A DNA stretch of 64,000 nucleotides from Entonaema liquescens (taxonomy: Eukaryota > Ascomycota > Sordariomycetes > Xylariales > Xylariaceae), in assembly GCA_902805475.1 (NCBI GenBank), contig CADCSX010000006.1:1550001-1614000 (forward strand). Reading direction: 5' to 3'. Within the stretch, counting starts at the first letter, position 1. Each line of letters starts with the position of its first letter. The notes beneath the pieces are model-generated. The model did not search any database, was not told the DNA's origin, and was given only the letters and a program-made list of their open reading frames with translations. Made by a program: the position numbers and the translations under genes. This document shows, piece after piece, positions 11,974-23,853 of the stretch.

Positions 11974-13297
11974 TTACATCTTCTTGAACCCGGGGTTAAG
12001 CTTGATGGGAATCGATTTCGACAGCTTCTGCGGCTCGCGGACCATGATGCTCAGACGGACTGGCGACTTGCAATCGATGCCGAGGTAGATGTCCTTCTTG
12101 AACTCGAACCCGAACTTCTTGTAGTATGCCGTGTTCTTCTCCGAGCTGGACTCGAGGTACATGGCTCGGCCTTCGGCGTCAGCCTATACAGAATCAGCAC
12201 ATAAACACACAAGTACGGTGAAGGGTTACAAGGTCGAGTCGTGGGGATGGGTCCTGTTATTTTCCCATCTTGGTCGCATCACATTATAGCACGTACCTTA
12301 GCAGCCATCTGCTCGATGAGCTTCCTTGCGTAACCCCTACGCTGGCCGCTGGGCTTGGTGCCCAGGTATACGAGGTAGTAGCAGTCTTTATCCCTGTCAC
12401 CCATGACTTCGGCTTTGGTGTCGTGGAGCACCGGCATGAGTTCCTGGTAGTAGCGCTTGCGGCCTTCGGCAGACAGTTGATAGTAGAGTCTCCACATACC
12501 ACTGCGGACGATGGTCAGAAAATCGTCCATCTCCTTGCCCGGCGGCATCCTGTTCATCGCGAAAAGTCACGTGTTAGTTGACAGTTATGTGCATTTACTT
12601 CTTTGCTTTTACCAAGGTAAGCCCCCGGGAAGCAAGTAAAACCCGAGTCGAGGCTACGTATCGTTGGTTCGTAGCATGCGCATACGTAGCCCTAGAGCCC
12701 TTGTTTTCTTTTCCCCGGTCGCCCCTCTTGATCTGATGGCAGACTCACCAGAGCGCCACGCCCTCGTAGTCCGGCCCGATGGTCGTTACGACACCTTTGT
12801 AGCAGTGGGCTGCCACGATGTAGTTGAAGATATCAACGTGGAGCCGCCACTTGGTCTCGTCGTCGTAACCGACCATATCGTCCGTATCAAGGACGTACTG
12901 TGCCAGTTCATCAGTAGCAAAGGCCTGCGCCAGAGATAGCGCTGCTTCCTTATACTCCGATATCCCAATAGCACGGACTTGACCCTCCCATTTTTGTGGA
13001 ATGAGAGATCGCTTCTTCAACTCAACAAGCGAAACACTGTTGCTTACGTGCTCCATGTTGGGCAGCTTTTCTACTCGGACCTGTTCGGTAGCTGAGAATA
13101 ACAAAGACGGGGTTAGTGGCAATGCTATGATGTTTGAAACTTGAAGCAAATACGACCAACCTACCTTAAATATTATTATTTGATATATTTTGTATGCTAT
13201 CTCCTGTGTGAACTCTCGACAACTGAGTTCTTGAGATAGGCATAAATCTCGCGGGATGAGCTAGGCAATTGAGGCTCGTACGGAGGTCAACAGACAT
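11974..13297 (-). CDS. GNAT-family N-acetyltransferase
   Basis: Transfers an acetyl group from acetyl-CoA to an unknown amine substrate; probably cytosolic. Secure exons are 12749-13091, 12297-12549 and 11974-12183. A 16-nt first exon at 13282-13297 (M-S-V-D-L) is proposed because it has the right phase and a GTACGA donor, and a CTAAC branch site precedes the acceptor, giving 273 aa. Without it, the first ATG is the Met of NMEHVSNS, in exon 12749-13091. Motif A, the acetyl-CoA pyrophosphate loop, reads QRRGYA (Q/R-x-x-G-x-A), after a YYLVYLGTKP strand. It is followed by the typical MYLESS and YYKKFGFE segments of motif B. It matches a conserved fungal GNAT group whose substrate I do not know. 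It is convergent with RFA2 and shows no cluster partner. Confidence 0.85.
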
Positions 13298-13869
13298 CAA
13301 TGTTGAGTTGACGAGGGTATCGATTATGAAACTGCGATACTTTAATTCAAACAAGCGACGTCACTGGGAATAGAGACGAAGAACCCCAGAGTCGGACAGC
13401 CGAAAGAATTGAAAGTTTGAGATTTGGATTGAAGCGATGAGGTAGGTATAGCTAGTGACAAAGAACTGAGACTTGAAAGTACTAATCCCGTGTGAAGGGA
13501 TAGTGTGCTAAAGCAAGATCAATCAGTGTAGCTTATGTCTATTCCGCCTCGAAAGTGATTTGTTGTAACCAAGTATAGTGTCCCGGGTTTGAGTAAGAGA
13601 AGTGGAGGAAGAAGGAATCGAAGCTTTCCGGGAATCTGGGGGCCTTAAAGAGTGGCAAGTCGGAGCACAAAGCACAGTGTACAATGGTTGGGTGAGGCGA
13701 AGGGCCAAGGGAGAGATGCGTGGGATAAGATGCAGAGAGCCTGAATAGTAGATGGTAAGCTGAGGGAGCCGCAGACGGCATAGCAACACAAGCGACCAAC
13801 CAGCCGCTAGGGAATGGATGTATGACACTATCCATCCCTATCCATGTCCTATCCATAACCCTCGTGGAC

Positions 13870-13895
13870 TACTACGTACATAGTAGTACGTAGTA
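13870..13895. repeat. Short perfect inverted repeat
   Basis: TACTACGTAC and its reverse complement GTACGTAGTA are separated by 6 nt. It could form a cruciform or hairpin. Its position upstream of the GNAT gene suggests nothing specific. Confidence 0.8.
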
Positions 13896-15169
13896 ATAAG
13901 ACAAAGAGTCACATATCAGCTCGGTCCATTGGTCGGTCGGCACGTAGCGGATCACGGCAACGACCGGCTAGGCACTATATCTGGGCGTATCTGGGCACTA
14001 TACATATGTGTGCCGCTCCCTACTTTAGTAGTCACAGTGCGTCAGACCCAACACATTGGGATCTCCAGTTGCTAGACCTGTCTGCATACATTGTACGCCA
14101 GTCTCGTGCGCGGGAGTTGGTGTGTGGGAGGGCTTGGGAACTTGCCCATTGGTACGGAGCAGACATATTTGCTAAGATGTGGTAAAGGTGGGATGCTCAT
14201 TGGGTACGAATGCCGTATCGCTTCGGCTTGGATAACACCCTCGCATACCTCGCTCTAGACAGTGTTGCAGGACGCTGATCCTACGTTATTACACGCATCC
14301 TCCACTACAAGTTTATTCGGGGCATCCACCCCGGGGGCACGGAATGCAGCTTACCTACCTTGGTAGGTATACTACTATAGCGAATGCTATAGCGACTATT
14401 TCGGCGATCACCTGATGGTTGACTCTCGACTTCGGTTTGGTCCTGGAAGGATAGCAGTTCGGAGGCACGAAGCTACCACCTATGCTTAGTTACACGAGCG
14501 CTTGAGGCGGCCGGTCCAGAGTTAAGGTCTGACAGCCATCCGGTTTAACTATCGTACAAGTGTTCCATTGCATGCGTGTGGGAGCCCTAGACGGGCAGAC
14601 GGGGCGTGGGGTTGCGGTGTTTATCCCGGAAGGGCGTCATTCTTAGACCCTTGACCCTTGGACCCTTGACCTTAGAACCAAGGTTTGGTTGCTAATCTGG
14701 CGGTTTATCGTTTATCAATTGGATACGTCTTTGCTTTCTGTGAACCTATAGGCGTGAAACCTATAGATGTAAACTTACGGAATGGCGCACTGGGTTACCT
14801 ATCTGCTTTACACAGTAGTGTAGATAGTAGATAACGCAGCTGCCCAGATAGCCTAGGCCCACCCGGATCGGCCGGGGTTGTTATACGGCTGCGGAGTCGG
14901 TGATACCCTTTTATGCTTTGATGCTCCGATATCTTAAAAGGTTAATCTCTTACACCAGGATATTACATAGTAGGTGTAGTATGTGATTGGTTGTGATATT
15001 AACGGGGTCTTTGCATTTTTGAAACAATTGAAAAGCAAAACCCCTCGCTTTAAAATACGGCATAGGGTCATAAGGGCATAGGGGATATCTATGGAAATAT
15101 GCAGTTCGCCGTTGGGCGTAGAAATAGTGTGTGCTCTAGATAAGGCTCTTCCATCCTTTTTTGAGGCGA

Positions 15170-15212
15170 GTTTGTTTGTTTGTTTGTTTGTTTTTTTTTT
15201 AAAAAAAAAAAA
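15170..15212. repeat. (GTTT)n followed by T10-A12
   Basis: About five GTTT units run into ten T and then twelve A. It lies 67 nt downstream of the IDI1 stop codon, so probably inside its 3' UTR. The T-A block is self-complementary. Confidence 0.85.
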
Positions 15213-15278
15213 TCAAACCGTAAAATATGATTCAGTTTTTCTTTTCTCTCTCTCTCTTCAACCAGTTTAAACCCTGCT

Positions 15279-16151
15279 TCACATGCGCCTGATCCCTTGC
15301 TCGTTGATGTACTTCTCAAGTCCGGAATCGAGACTCTCCCACCATTCGAAAAGCATCGACTCGCATATGAGCTTGAACCAAGGAGTGAACTTTAGTTTGG
15401 GGTCCTTAAATAGGGACTTCAGCTCTTCGGCAGTGACATATTTAGTATCCTGCACCTCGTTAGGGTTGATATTAAGATCAACGTTCGCCTTAATGAAAAG
15501 GATATAGTCAACTAGTGGTAATTATTAGCATTCTATCGTTATCTTGGCATTAAACCCCGCTCTCTTACTCTCGTGTTCGCCCCATTTACCATCGCTAGGA
15601 GCTTTATAATGGATTCGAGTTAGGAAGTGGAAATCCTCGAATGGCACCTGTTCCTTCTTAATTCCCAGCTCATGGTCGAGTTTTCGCTGCGCAGCACGCT
15701 TGACACCATCGACCGAGTCTGGAAGGTTAGAGCCAGTCTCGCCAGGAATTCCCAAGGGGTGAGAGCAGCAAGTATTCGTCCACATATCAGGGAATGTGAT
15801 CTTCTCTGACGCACGCTGCTGGAGGAGCAGCCGGTTCTTATCATCAAAGAGGAAGCAGGAGAAGGCTCGGTGTAGTAAACCCTTGTCGATGTTCGTCATC
15901 AGATGGCCTATGGAAATTAGCTGATGTTTTTCTTTTTCTCCTGTAGCGCCACTACATACAGAGCTTTTGCTGGCCGTTCCAATTGGGTTGTCATCGTTAT
16001 CGAGAACAATGCATACTTCGTCCATAAGTCGAATTTGTTCGGCATCGTGCCCTTCCAATTCGGCAGAACTGGTGTCTATATCTGGGAAAAGACGAAGAAG
16101 AGTTTCCGCCGTTGGAATACTCTGTGTAACTGTCGTTGTAGTAGACATCAT
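15279..16151 (-). CDS. IDI1: Isopentenyl-diphosphate delta-isomerase, type I
   Basis: Interconverts IPP and DMAPP, an essential step feeding farnesyl-PP, sterols, prenyl groups and quinones. Two exons (15569-16151, 15279-15511) with a 57-bp intron give 271 aa. The Nudix fold of type I enzymes is clear: HRAFSCFLF, then the catalytic cysteine in TNTCCSHPL, and the catalytic glutamate in WGEHE directly at the splice junction. The C-terminal ...FTPWFKLI motif is also present. Two adjacent ATGs allow MM or M as the start; the rest is unaffected. There is no obvious targeting peptide and the C-terminus RRM is not a PTS1, so cytosolic action is likely. The neighbouring MATE gene runs in the same direction 0.85 kb away; nothing suggests an operon-like link. 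Confidence 0.97.
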
Positions 16152-17005
16152 AAACGAGTTATCAGTAGTGTATTGAAATATTCTGTTCGTTTTCTGGGAA
16201 ACGGTGAGGCGTGAGAAGCGTAAGAGGCGTAAAAGGCGTGGCAGGTGTAACGCTTTTGCGAAATTACCTTACAATTGGGAAACTGCATATCGATAGTGAA
16301 ATGCAGCTATTCCAATTCAGGGTATAATAATTCAGCTTCTGACGGGGCCTCGGGACCCCGCCACTCGGGTTTTACATGGGCTGAACTTCAGGGGTCCCCC
16401 ATTGTCCAGGTACCTACGGTACCTATACAATGCACAGACTAGTGACTAGCACAGACCTTTATGCATAATCTGAATTAGTAGTACTTCTTCGTACACATAC
16501 TGTGTAGGTAGGTATTTTAATATGTCCATCTCCTATCAATACCTGGACTTATCAGCCTCACTCATGCAATCTACCCGCCTCATCGTCCAATCAATATAGT
16601 CTGGGCTGATTTAAGGTTAAACAGCTTGTTTAAAATACGTATATTGTGCAGTTCGATTTGTTTCACGATTTAGCAAACAGTGTGTACGAAGGTCTAGACA
16701 GAGACGTACCGCATGTATTACCTCACCAGGCAGAGTTGAGGTACGTATAGTGGTGGTAGCTTAGCTGTCTCACTGTAACATGGAAGTGTTCAGCAGCAAA
16801 CCACCAAATCCAAGTTGACCAGTTGGTTTTCTAGACATTTTCCATGCCGGTTGATTTAGATTTGAAGATCTTCGCATTTATTATACTATATCGATAAATC
16901 ATACACAATTACATTTTACCCCTTACTTAACACACGTTATATGCACAAAGCAGACCTACATACCTTATTACCATTCCCTAATCGTCATTTTTATTATATT
17001 CTCGT
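16152..17005. other. Intergenic region upstream of IDI1, downstream of the MATE gene
   Basis: About 850 bp. Directly upstream of IDI1 (about 16208-16245) there are several near-tandem GCGTAAGAG-like units. Short GGTACC-type palindromes occur near 16411-16425. No ORF was found. Confidence 0.6.
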
Positions 17006-19142
17006 TTAACCAGCTGCATTTCTGTTCTCGGCATCTCGCGCTGACTGTTCCCAGTCCGAGACATACGTGTACCAAAATTCAACTGCGGCAACACTATCAT
17101 TTGGGATTAGCAACTTTTTCGGATGCGGGATTTTCTAGAGGCTTATGCGAATGAACTTACAGAGCCAATCCTATCGTAGTTCCCAGCCACAAGCCTATAA
17201 GCTTCCAATCGAGTGCGAAAGCGGTGGCAAATGAGATGGGCATAGCGAGAAGGTAGTAGATCGACAGGTTTGCGTAACCACCAAATGACTGCTTCCCGAT
17301 GCCACGAAGTAAACCGTGGGCAACAGCTGCGAGGCCGTCGAAAACCTGCATAACCGCCACAAGCGGCATGACTTCTGCTACTATAGCAATTACCTCTTCA
17401 TCTCGAGTAAAGAGGAGGGGAAGCTGATAACGGAGACCAGCGAGTAAGCACAAATTGAACAAACCAATAACACAACCCGCTACGAATGCCTTGGATCCGT
17501 TAGTCCGTATGACTCAAAGCTTGAGCAATACCAAAAATTAACTTACAACTTTGGCTGATGTTCTAGCAGCATTGATCAGCCGAGCCCCTATCAAGTTGGC
17601 TACCCGCGTAGAAGCGGCGATAGAAACGGGGAAAGGAATATTAAACGTCGTTGATGTCAGAGTTATCAAAATGCTCTGGGCTGCTAGGTAAGATGTTCCA
17701 AATTGACTTGTTGCCAAGGTAAGGATCTCGAATGCGAGCCATTCGGCCATCACCATCACCATTCCAGGAAGGGCGAGCCAAACCATGGGACCTACGGTAC
17801 GTTAGTGATGAGCCTGCAGTTGTATCGTATCAAAAACTCACCCCAATTGTTGAGAGCGCGGCGGGTGAAACCTCCCCAACACTGTGACCCGTCTACGAAG
17901 TATACATAGGCAAGTAGTAGGAACGGCATTAATGTCTGCGTTATCGCAACGGAAATAGGGGCACCAACGAACCCAAACTCGAAATGCCAAACAAAAAGCC
18001 AGTTCATAAAGATGTTGAGGGGGGCCGCGATTAGCAAGACGTAAGTCGTTGCGATAAATAGGCCTTGCGACAATACAAATCGCTTACCCCCCTCAAACGC
18101 AACAAACCCGGGCACTCCGACGATAATGACACGAAGGTAGAGGCCCGCAAGCTCGGCAGACCGCGGGTCAGGAACAATATGGAGGAGTATGTCCTCAGCG
18201 TAGTAGAACAGCACAGCGACGGGAATAACAAGCGACCACAGAAAGTAGACCATTCGCTGGAGCTGTAATCCCACTAACTGTTTGTGACCGGACCCGTACG
18301 CCTGAGCACAGAGAGTATCCAGGCTTGTTGCTAACCCTTGCATTGGAGCATAGCAGCAGATATTCGCTGTCATAGTGGCCACTGCAATTTTCATTAGCGA
18401 TGATTCGGCAACAAGCAAGACTTTCCAACTTACAGCTTACTGCGCCTAGCTCAACCTTTCCGATCCGTCCGACGGCGAAGATACTGGTGATGTTGATGCT
18501 ATATTGCAACAGAAATGTCAAGACCAACGACCGCGAGTAAGTTGCAATCGTCTTAGCCTCCCTCTGCCAGGTAGTCTCTATCATCCCAGAGGCTACCGCA
18601 GCATCCCACTGCTCATCTAGGTGTTCATGATGTAAGTCGGCCGAGTCGGCGGCGCCGCCAAGTAAAGGTGAAGTTTCAGAGTGCCGAACCTCGATCCTAG
18701 GAACTTCCTCATCCTCTGGTAATTTGCGAACCTTGGTGCTGAACATGGTCTTATACAATCTCGAGAATATCCCGTGCTGTGGTTCCGGGATGTGTTTAGG
18801 CGGGATGATGTGGTTATCTCTTAATAAGCTGCGTTCAGCATCACGAGATTGCCTTTTTTCGACTCTGGTGAGAACGGGCTCGTTAATATGGTTAGTTACA
18901 AGACTTGGTCGTCTATATCCAAAGGCCATTCCAGTAGGCTGCGTGTACAAGACAGGTCCACTTTCAGTCTCAGATCCGGACTCGGGCCCATCCTCGAAGG
19001 CATCCTCAATTGCCTCGCCCTCAGAGCATTCAGCCAGATCACTGGCTAGTATTTCTTGGGCTATTGGCGAACCAGACCTGAAAGACGAAGCCATGTCCAG
19101 CCCCATTTTCTTCTTCTGGGGAATTGGTTTGGAATTCGGCAT
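17006..19142 (-). CDS. MATE-family multidrug/organic compound exporter
   Basis: Membrane antiporter of the MATE (MatE) family, which exports organic cations or toxins against H+ or Na+. Five exons (18434-19142, 17842-18381, 17547-17791, 17161-17489, 17006-17093) with introns of 50-67 bp give 636 aa. A soluble, acidic and Ser-rich N-terminal region of about 190 residues precedes twelve predicted membrane segments. Family signatures are ELGAVSLATMTA across the first junction, LDTLCAQAYGSG in the first MatE repeat, and a second repeat beginning near WLALPGM. The short final exon is placed by phase (L-V-A-A-V-E-F-W) and gives a C-terminus rich in charged residues. The long N-terminus is usual for fungal vacuolar or plasma-membrane MATE proteins. 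The substrate is unknown. Confidence 0.93.
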
Positions 19143-20018
19143 CTTGCCGTCTTATAAGCGCCTAAGTTAAAGGAGGGTAAGGTTGTTTAATAATTAAACA
19201 CAAAAAAAGGGCAAAGAGACCCGATCCAGCTGCATCTAATATAAGATGCCTAGAAACGTGAAACAATATCTGAGGGGAAGCTTATCAAGTTCTAAGTACG
19301 AAGTTATCCTTTCTTCTGGTAGTTAAGAAGATTCTAGTTTAACAATATGGTCTGAGAGTCTGATTTATATATATTAAGATGGTGTTTATAAAAAAAGCAC
19401 AATAAATCGGTATGATAAATTACCATCTAACCTAGTAGATTTACCATAACTTAAGACCTAGGTTGACTCAACGGGTATGATATTCAGTCGTCTACAACGG
19501 TCACCAATCTGGACAGGCAATCGAAATTTGCGGCCGGCCTGGGCTCCCCCGCTTGATTGGCCGCCACCGGAGCTCGTCTTAGGCTTGCCGTCATATATTT
19601 GGCTCATCTCGGCTTAGTACAGGCGGATAGATGCGTATTGGCGTTGCTTAAGTGGGCTGTGTTGCCTACATATCGGGAACGGGGGTGAGACAGCGTTGTA
19701 CGTAAGTTGAACGCCCATGGCGCGAACTATTTAGATTCTGGGCTTCTGTAAACTAGATTAAAGAGAACTATGGTATACGACTACATATGACCCCGCTTTC
19801 CTATTGGCTCGTGCGCAAAAACGTTCCCCGGACTCACCGTTTTAAGCCTCTGATCCATTTCAATATCCATCGCCAATCATAGCGTCCTTTACTTATAAGC
19901 TAACAATCCCCAGCTGAAACGCTGATATCATCTACCATTTACATTTACATACGCTTATATTTATTTACTTATTTAGACGCCGAATTACATAATTTATCAA
20001 TACTCGGTGAAATTAGCA
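19143..20018. other. Divergent intergenic region MATE / DUF202
   Basis: 876 bp shared promoter region. It is AT-rich around 19360-19450, with CCAAT or ATTGG boxes near 19556, 19802 and 19873. No ORF was found. Confidence 0.6.
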
Positions 20019-20772
20019 ATGCCTTCGCTTCAACCCGACCTCGAAGACCCCCCTGCATTATGTTCCTGCTGCGGCAGTCTCTCATTCTCGGAGCTGAGCC
20101 GCCCCATCGAGGTAGGCAGCTCGTCGTCCGGCAATATGTTTTGGAAGTGGCCAATTCTCGGCCCGTTGCTTGTCGAGAATGAGAGCAGCGACACGCGTGA
20201 TCATTGTGCCAATGAGCGAAGTTAGTTTTTCTTTATAGGTACCTATTAACTGAGCAAAAAAGCAAACAAAAAAGCCAAGTCGATACCGTATGAATAAGAA
20301 ACGCTGACAATCCCTCCCTGGGATATGTAGCCTTCCTCTCGTATCTGAGGCTGTCCGTATACATGGCCATTGTCGCCGTCGCCATTGTGTTGTCCTTCCA
20401 CCTCAAATCGCAACCATCAGATCTCGAGTTGCGCATGGCCCAACCGCTCGGCATTGTCTTCTGGCTCCTATCTCTGGCTTGCTTAGTTCTAGGGCTCGGC
20501 AATTATATTAGTTCGTTTCTTCTCGTCCTCAATGAAAACTGCCAAAATCGCTAATAAGCGGCTGTGAGTAGAAACTCTAGACAAATATAGCAGGAAAGTC
20601 GCTATAGTCCAGACGGGTTGGAGGACACAATCGGTAAGTCCTTGTATAATATGGCCACTGTGCAGCTTGTCTGAGCTAACACGGTTCAAAGATCATGTCG
20701 CTTATCTCATTGTCTATCGTGGGCACTTGCGTCATACTATTGGTAATTACTAAAGCGCAGGTAGAGGAATAA
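20019..20772 (+). CDS. Small membrane protein with DUF202 (YidH/VTC1-like) domain
   Basis: Function unknown; DUF202 proteins are small polytopic membrane proteins, and the domain also occurs in the vacuolar VTC complex. Four exons (20019-20220, 20331-20510, 20572-20633, 20692-20772) give 174 aa. The signature DHCANERTFLSYLRLSV crosses the first junction, and KYSRKVAIVQTGWRTQS lies in exon 3. Three membrane segments are visible: YMAIVAVAIVLSF, GIVFWLLSLACLVLGLG and SLISLSIVGTCVILLVI. The soluble N-terminus contains a Cys cluster (C-S-C-C). Donors GTTAGT and GTTCGT are slightly non-consensus but give an unbroken family match. The ATG at 20019 is the first in frame. It is divergent from the MATE gene. 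The 3' end is convergent with the putative glycosyltransferase, 228 bp away. Confidence 0.9.
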
Positions 20773-21000
20773 CCATGCTCTTATCAACTCCAGCTGTTAG
20801 CATGTTTATTTAAATTCTGGAGTTATATACGTGAACTGATTTCATGAATTTGTTGATATATATAACCTGCATCCCGGGCCGAGTACGCCAAACACCATGA
20901 TCAAATGCCAGGTCCCGCAGTTTCAATAATTCCAACTACATATAGCCTTCCAGAGTTATAAAGACTAGTTGGATATCTACCTTTTTTGTTACGGCACCAT

Positions 21001-23284
21001 TCATTCCCCTATGCAGAATAGATCCTGTGCCGATGAACGCTCCTTCTCTTTCAACTTCCCTGCGGGTTCTGTCTTACAGTTACCGACTTTCTCTTTGAAT
21101 TCTGCTGAGTACTTCGCGGCGAGAGAATTCAATTTTTCGAAATCCGTCTCCTGGCCATCCCACGCTAATATGGGCAAATCACCAAATGGGCGCAGGCTTC
21201 CTTGATTAGGAAGGCTATCAAGTAAGGATATTGGGGCAAGGGTAATCTCTGATCCTGCTCGGATACTCTGTCTAACCTTCTCGATCTCTTCCTCGCTTGC
21301 GTCATCTGCTAAGAGTGGTTTTGAGGTTTCTTGATTGTCATACTCCTCCGGTACATGCTTTAGTTCTCTGTGAACAGTGGCCAGGTTCCTAGCGGTATCG
21401 ACACCGGGATATAACGTCCAATAACCACGTACTCGGGCTAGCCTTAAGGCATGTTCCAGCCAAGACGGATGTTGTGTGTTCACGGCTTTTTCTGATAGGA
21501 GTGCTGGAATAGGATCCGAACCCTGCTTAGCCTCCAATGACCTGGAAACGAAATCATGTAGTTCCGCCCATTTATCGCCTAGGAAAAGCACGGCATTACT
21601 GGAAGGTGCTTGCCATAGAAACGAGGTCGAAATTCCATTCCGTGGGGCTTCGGTAGATTCTGGGCTTTTCAGAATCGAAGGCGGAGAAAATTCACTTTTC
21701 CCGTCTAGAAGTTGAAGTGGCTGTTCGAGACTGATACCAAAAAGTCGGCGGTCCCAATGCTGGTGGGTAGAAATGGAAGAGTATTTATATTCCAACAGAG
21801 AGTATTTCAAGTCTATAAGGATTTAGTTAAAAGTATGCTCATGTAATAGGGGCGTGATGCTTACAATGGAAGAAATCAGGTGACAATTCAGCTTGCGGAG
21901 AAAGCACCAAAATGTGTGAGAAATCTGGCTGGGCCGGCCAGAAAGATTCAAGAAAACGGACAGAACTCTGTTCCTCGTTCATCTTCTGACGGGGTATGCG
22001 ATGGCGGAGAGAAAGATGTCGCGCATTAGTTGGATTAGGTACATGGGCGGGTGGCCAGGCGAAGGTTTCGAGAAAGTGTTTAGTTGAATAGTCAATGTCA
22101 TGAGGGAGCTCTATAGTGAGATGAGGAACTGCACTGGAAGTATAATCTGCAGCACCGAGTGATCTAAGCAGTCTGATTAGACTTCCCGAAGTCCCTGGTA
22201 CTGCATGAATGAGAATATCAATATGAACTTTGTTCCACACTGTATCATACGGTTAGTGTTGCTAGGTACCCAATGGTCAGGTAATGGATGATCTTACTGC
22301 GCAAAGCCTGACTATCGAGCTTTGTTAACCACTGTAGTCTCTTCCCTGACCCGCGTGGTAGCTCGATCAAGGTGTTCTTTTGACATTGACATGCTGCTGT
22401 ACGCCTCGTAGGAAGAATGAATCTTCATCACTTGAACCGTCTACAAAAATAGCTTGAGGATGCATGTAATGGAAAATATGATCTGAAATATATATAAGCA
22501 AGTGTCAATCTTGAGGGAGAAATACTACGCACGTAAAGCTCGAAACACGGCGTTTTCCATCCTATCCTCTGTCGATATTTGAGCATCGTCAGGGCGTGCA
22601 TCTTATACTTAAGTCAGTAGGTATTCGCATCATTCTAATCCCCATGGGCATCGTACCATGGAATATGATATGACAAGACTCGTCAATGCCATTGAGCTTC
22701 CGCAAGTCTCGTAGATCGATATCGCTTCGACCCATCAGGGCAAAATGCACATAGTTCTGTAGCTCAGTTCCCATCTGACAGGCGATCGGCAGTAACGTCG
22801 TTGCGCTCTTAAGGCTCGAGGCCGCAAATAGAACATTCCTATTAATCACCATGGTCCCTCTTGTGCCACCGATAGCGTGCAACGTCTGCGCCAGTTCGAG
22901 GAACTTGACAGGTCCATTGAAACTACGTTCGGGCGAGTTCTGTGGGCGTGTACGCGGTCTAGTTGGGGGAGGCTTAGGTCGATCGTAAGAAGGGTTCTTG
23001 GGAGTGGTAGCATCGGGGTCTATATAAGTGTAGCTAGGACGACGCATCTGTACATTAGGGCCGAGGTCGGGTATATTCCTGATGAAGAGGTAAATGAGGG
23101 CAGCTACTATAAGCGCGATAGCTACACGTTTAAGCGATCGTCGCGGAGGGACTCTAGCAGGATGCCAATTAGACTGTCGCAAGCCAGTGCCATTCTTAGA
23201 GGGTTTATGGTCGTCATCCTTCTTTCCCAGCTCTTCATCGCTAAGGAAGAATCCTCGCATCTTCTCCCACACAGACATACCCAA
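21001..23284 (-). CDS. Fungal type II membrane protein, putative glycosyltransferase (one frame break)
   Basis: Conserved filamentous-fungal protein often named glycosyltransferase 2; the exact reaction is unknown, and Golgi/ER action is inferred from topology. Five exons (22657-23284, 22533-22601, 22298-22482, 21865-22239, 21001-21812). A short cytosolic N-terminus is followed by one membrane anchor (RVAIALIVAALIYLFI, about residues 50-70) and a Pro-rich stem. The lumenal domain has NVLFAASSLKSATTLLPIA, IIFHDARPD (across junction 1), YMHPQAIFVDGSSDED and HIDILIHA. Exon 3 is one base short of keeping frame. The upstream reading stops just after HVNVK while LIELPRGSG continues in the next frame, placing the break around 22369-22381 next to a T4 run. 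All other junctions keep phase, so the intact protein would be about 689 aa. A base-calling error is likelier than a pseudogene. Confidence 0.8.
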
Positions 23285-23441
23285 GCTTTAACACGGGTAC
23301 TTCAGCGCAAGCGGAAGATAGATGAGCTAGACGGATATCACAGCGCGGTCCTCAAAGGTGATAGAAGCGTCGGAAACTGCATCTCAAAATTGCGAATTAC
23401 GAATTACGAATTGCGACTTCGAGATTGAGTAAGGGTTTAGT

Positions 23442-23482
23442 AGAGAATAGAGAGTAGAGAATAGAGAATAGAGAATAGAGAA
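23442..23482 (+). repeat. Tandem GAGAATA units
   Basis: About five near-identical 7-bp units (GAGAATA, with one GTA variant) lie upstream of the putative glycosyltransferase gene. Confidence 0.85.
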
Positions 23483-23733
23483 AGCTAGTGTTAAGCTGAT
23501 GTCCAACAATGGAAATTTGGGTCTGAGCAAGGATGAAGCTCTTTGCGAGTGACGATCCCCTTACTCTTTAAGGATCCTAGCTCAGTTCAGTTTTGGATTC
23601 CCCTTCGAACCAGCGGGACGATCTGGAAAAAGTCATGGGTACCTACGTATCATGTACGAACGTATAATACATTGAATATTTGAAAGAAAACGTGTTATGT
23701 TATGTTGTTATGTTACATGGGCATTTATATAGG

Positions 23734-23853
23734 TTATATTTATATAAGTTATATTTATATAAGTTATATTTATATAAATTATATTTATATAAGTTATATT
23801 TATATAAATTATATTTATATAAGTTATATTTATATAAATTATATTTATATAAG
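23734..23853 (+). repeat. 15-bp minisatellite with alternating variants
   Basis: Eight tandem copies of a 15-bp AT-only core (TTATATTTATATAA plus G or A). Diverged half-units lie on each side (about 23724 and up to 23870). The last base of the eight units runs G, G, A, G, A, G, A, G, so the array has a 30-bp higher-order period. It sits between two divergent genes. Confidence 0.93.

Larger units (their letters stand above)
13298..15278. other. Intergenic region between GNAT and IDI1
   Basis: About 2 kb with no supportable gene. The GNAT promoter side (13.3-13.85 kb) is CT-rich on the minus strand. An inverted repeat with 10-bp arms lies at 13870-13895. Tandem ACCCTTG-like units occur around 14646-14672. 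A GTTT repeat followed by T10A12 lies just beyond the IDI1 stop. Short ORFs on the minus strand (13.5-13.86 kb) are low-complexity promoter reads. Confidence 0.6.

Noticed and set aside
13166..13354. 62-codon ORF just upstream of the GNAT gene as its N-terminus
   Set aside because: It ends in a stop before the only nearby donor (GTAGGT) and cannot join the GNAT frame. Only an internal GTACGA donor gives a compatible phase, which is the version reported.
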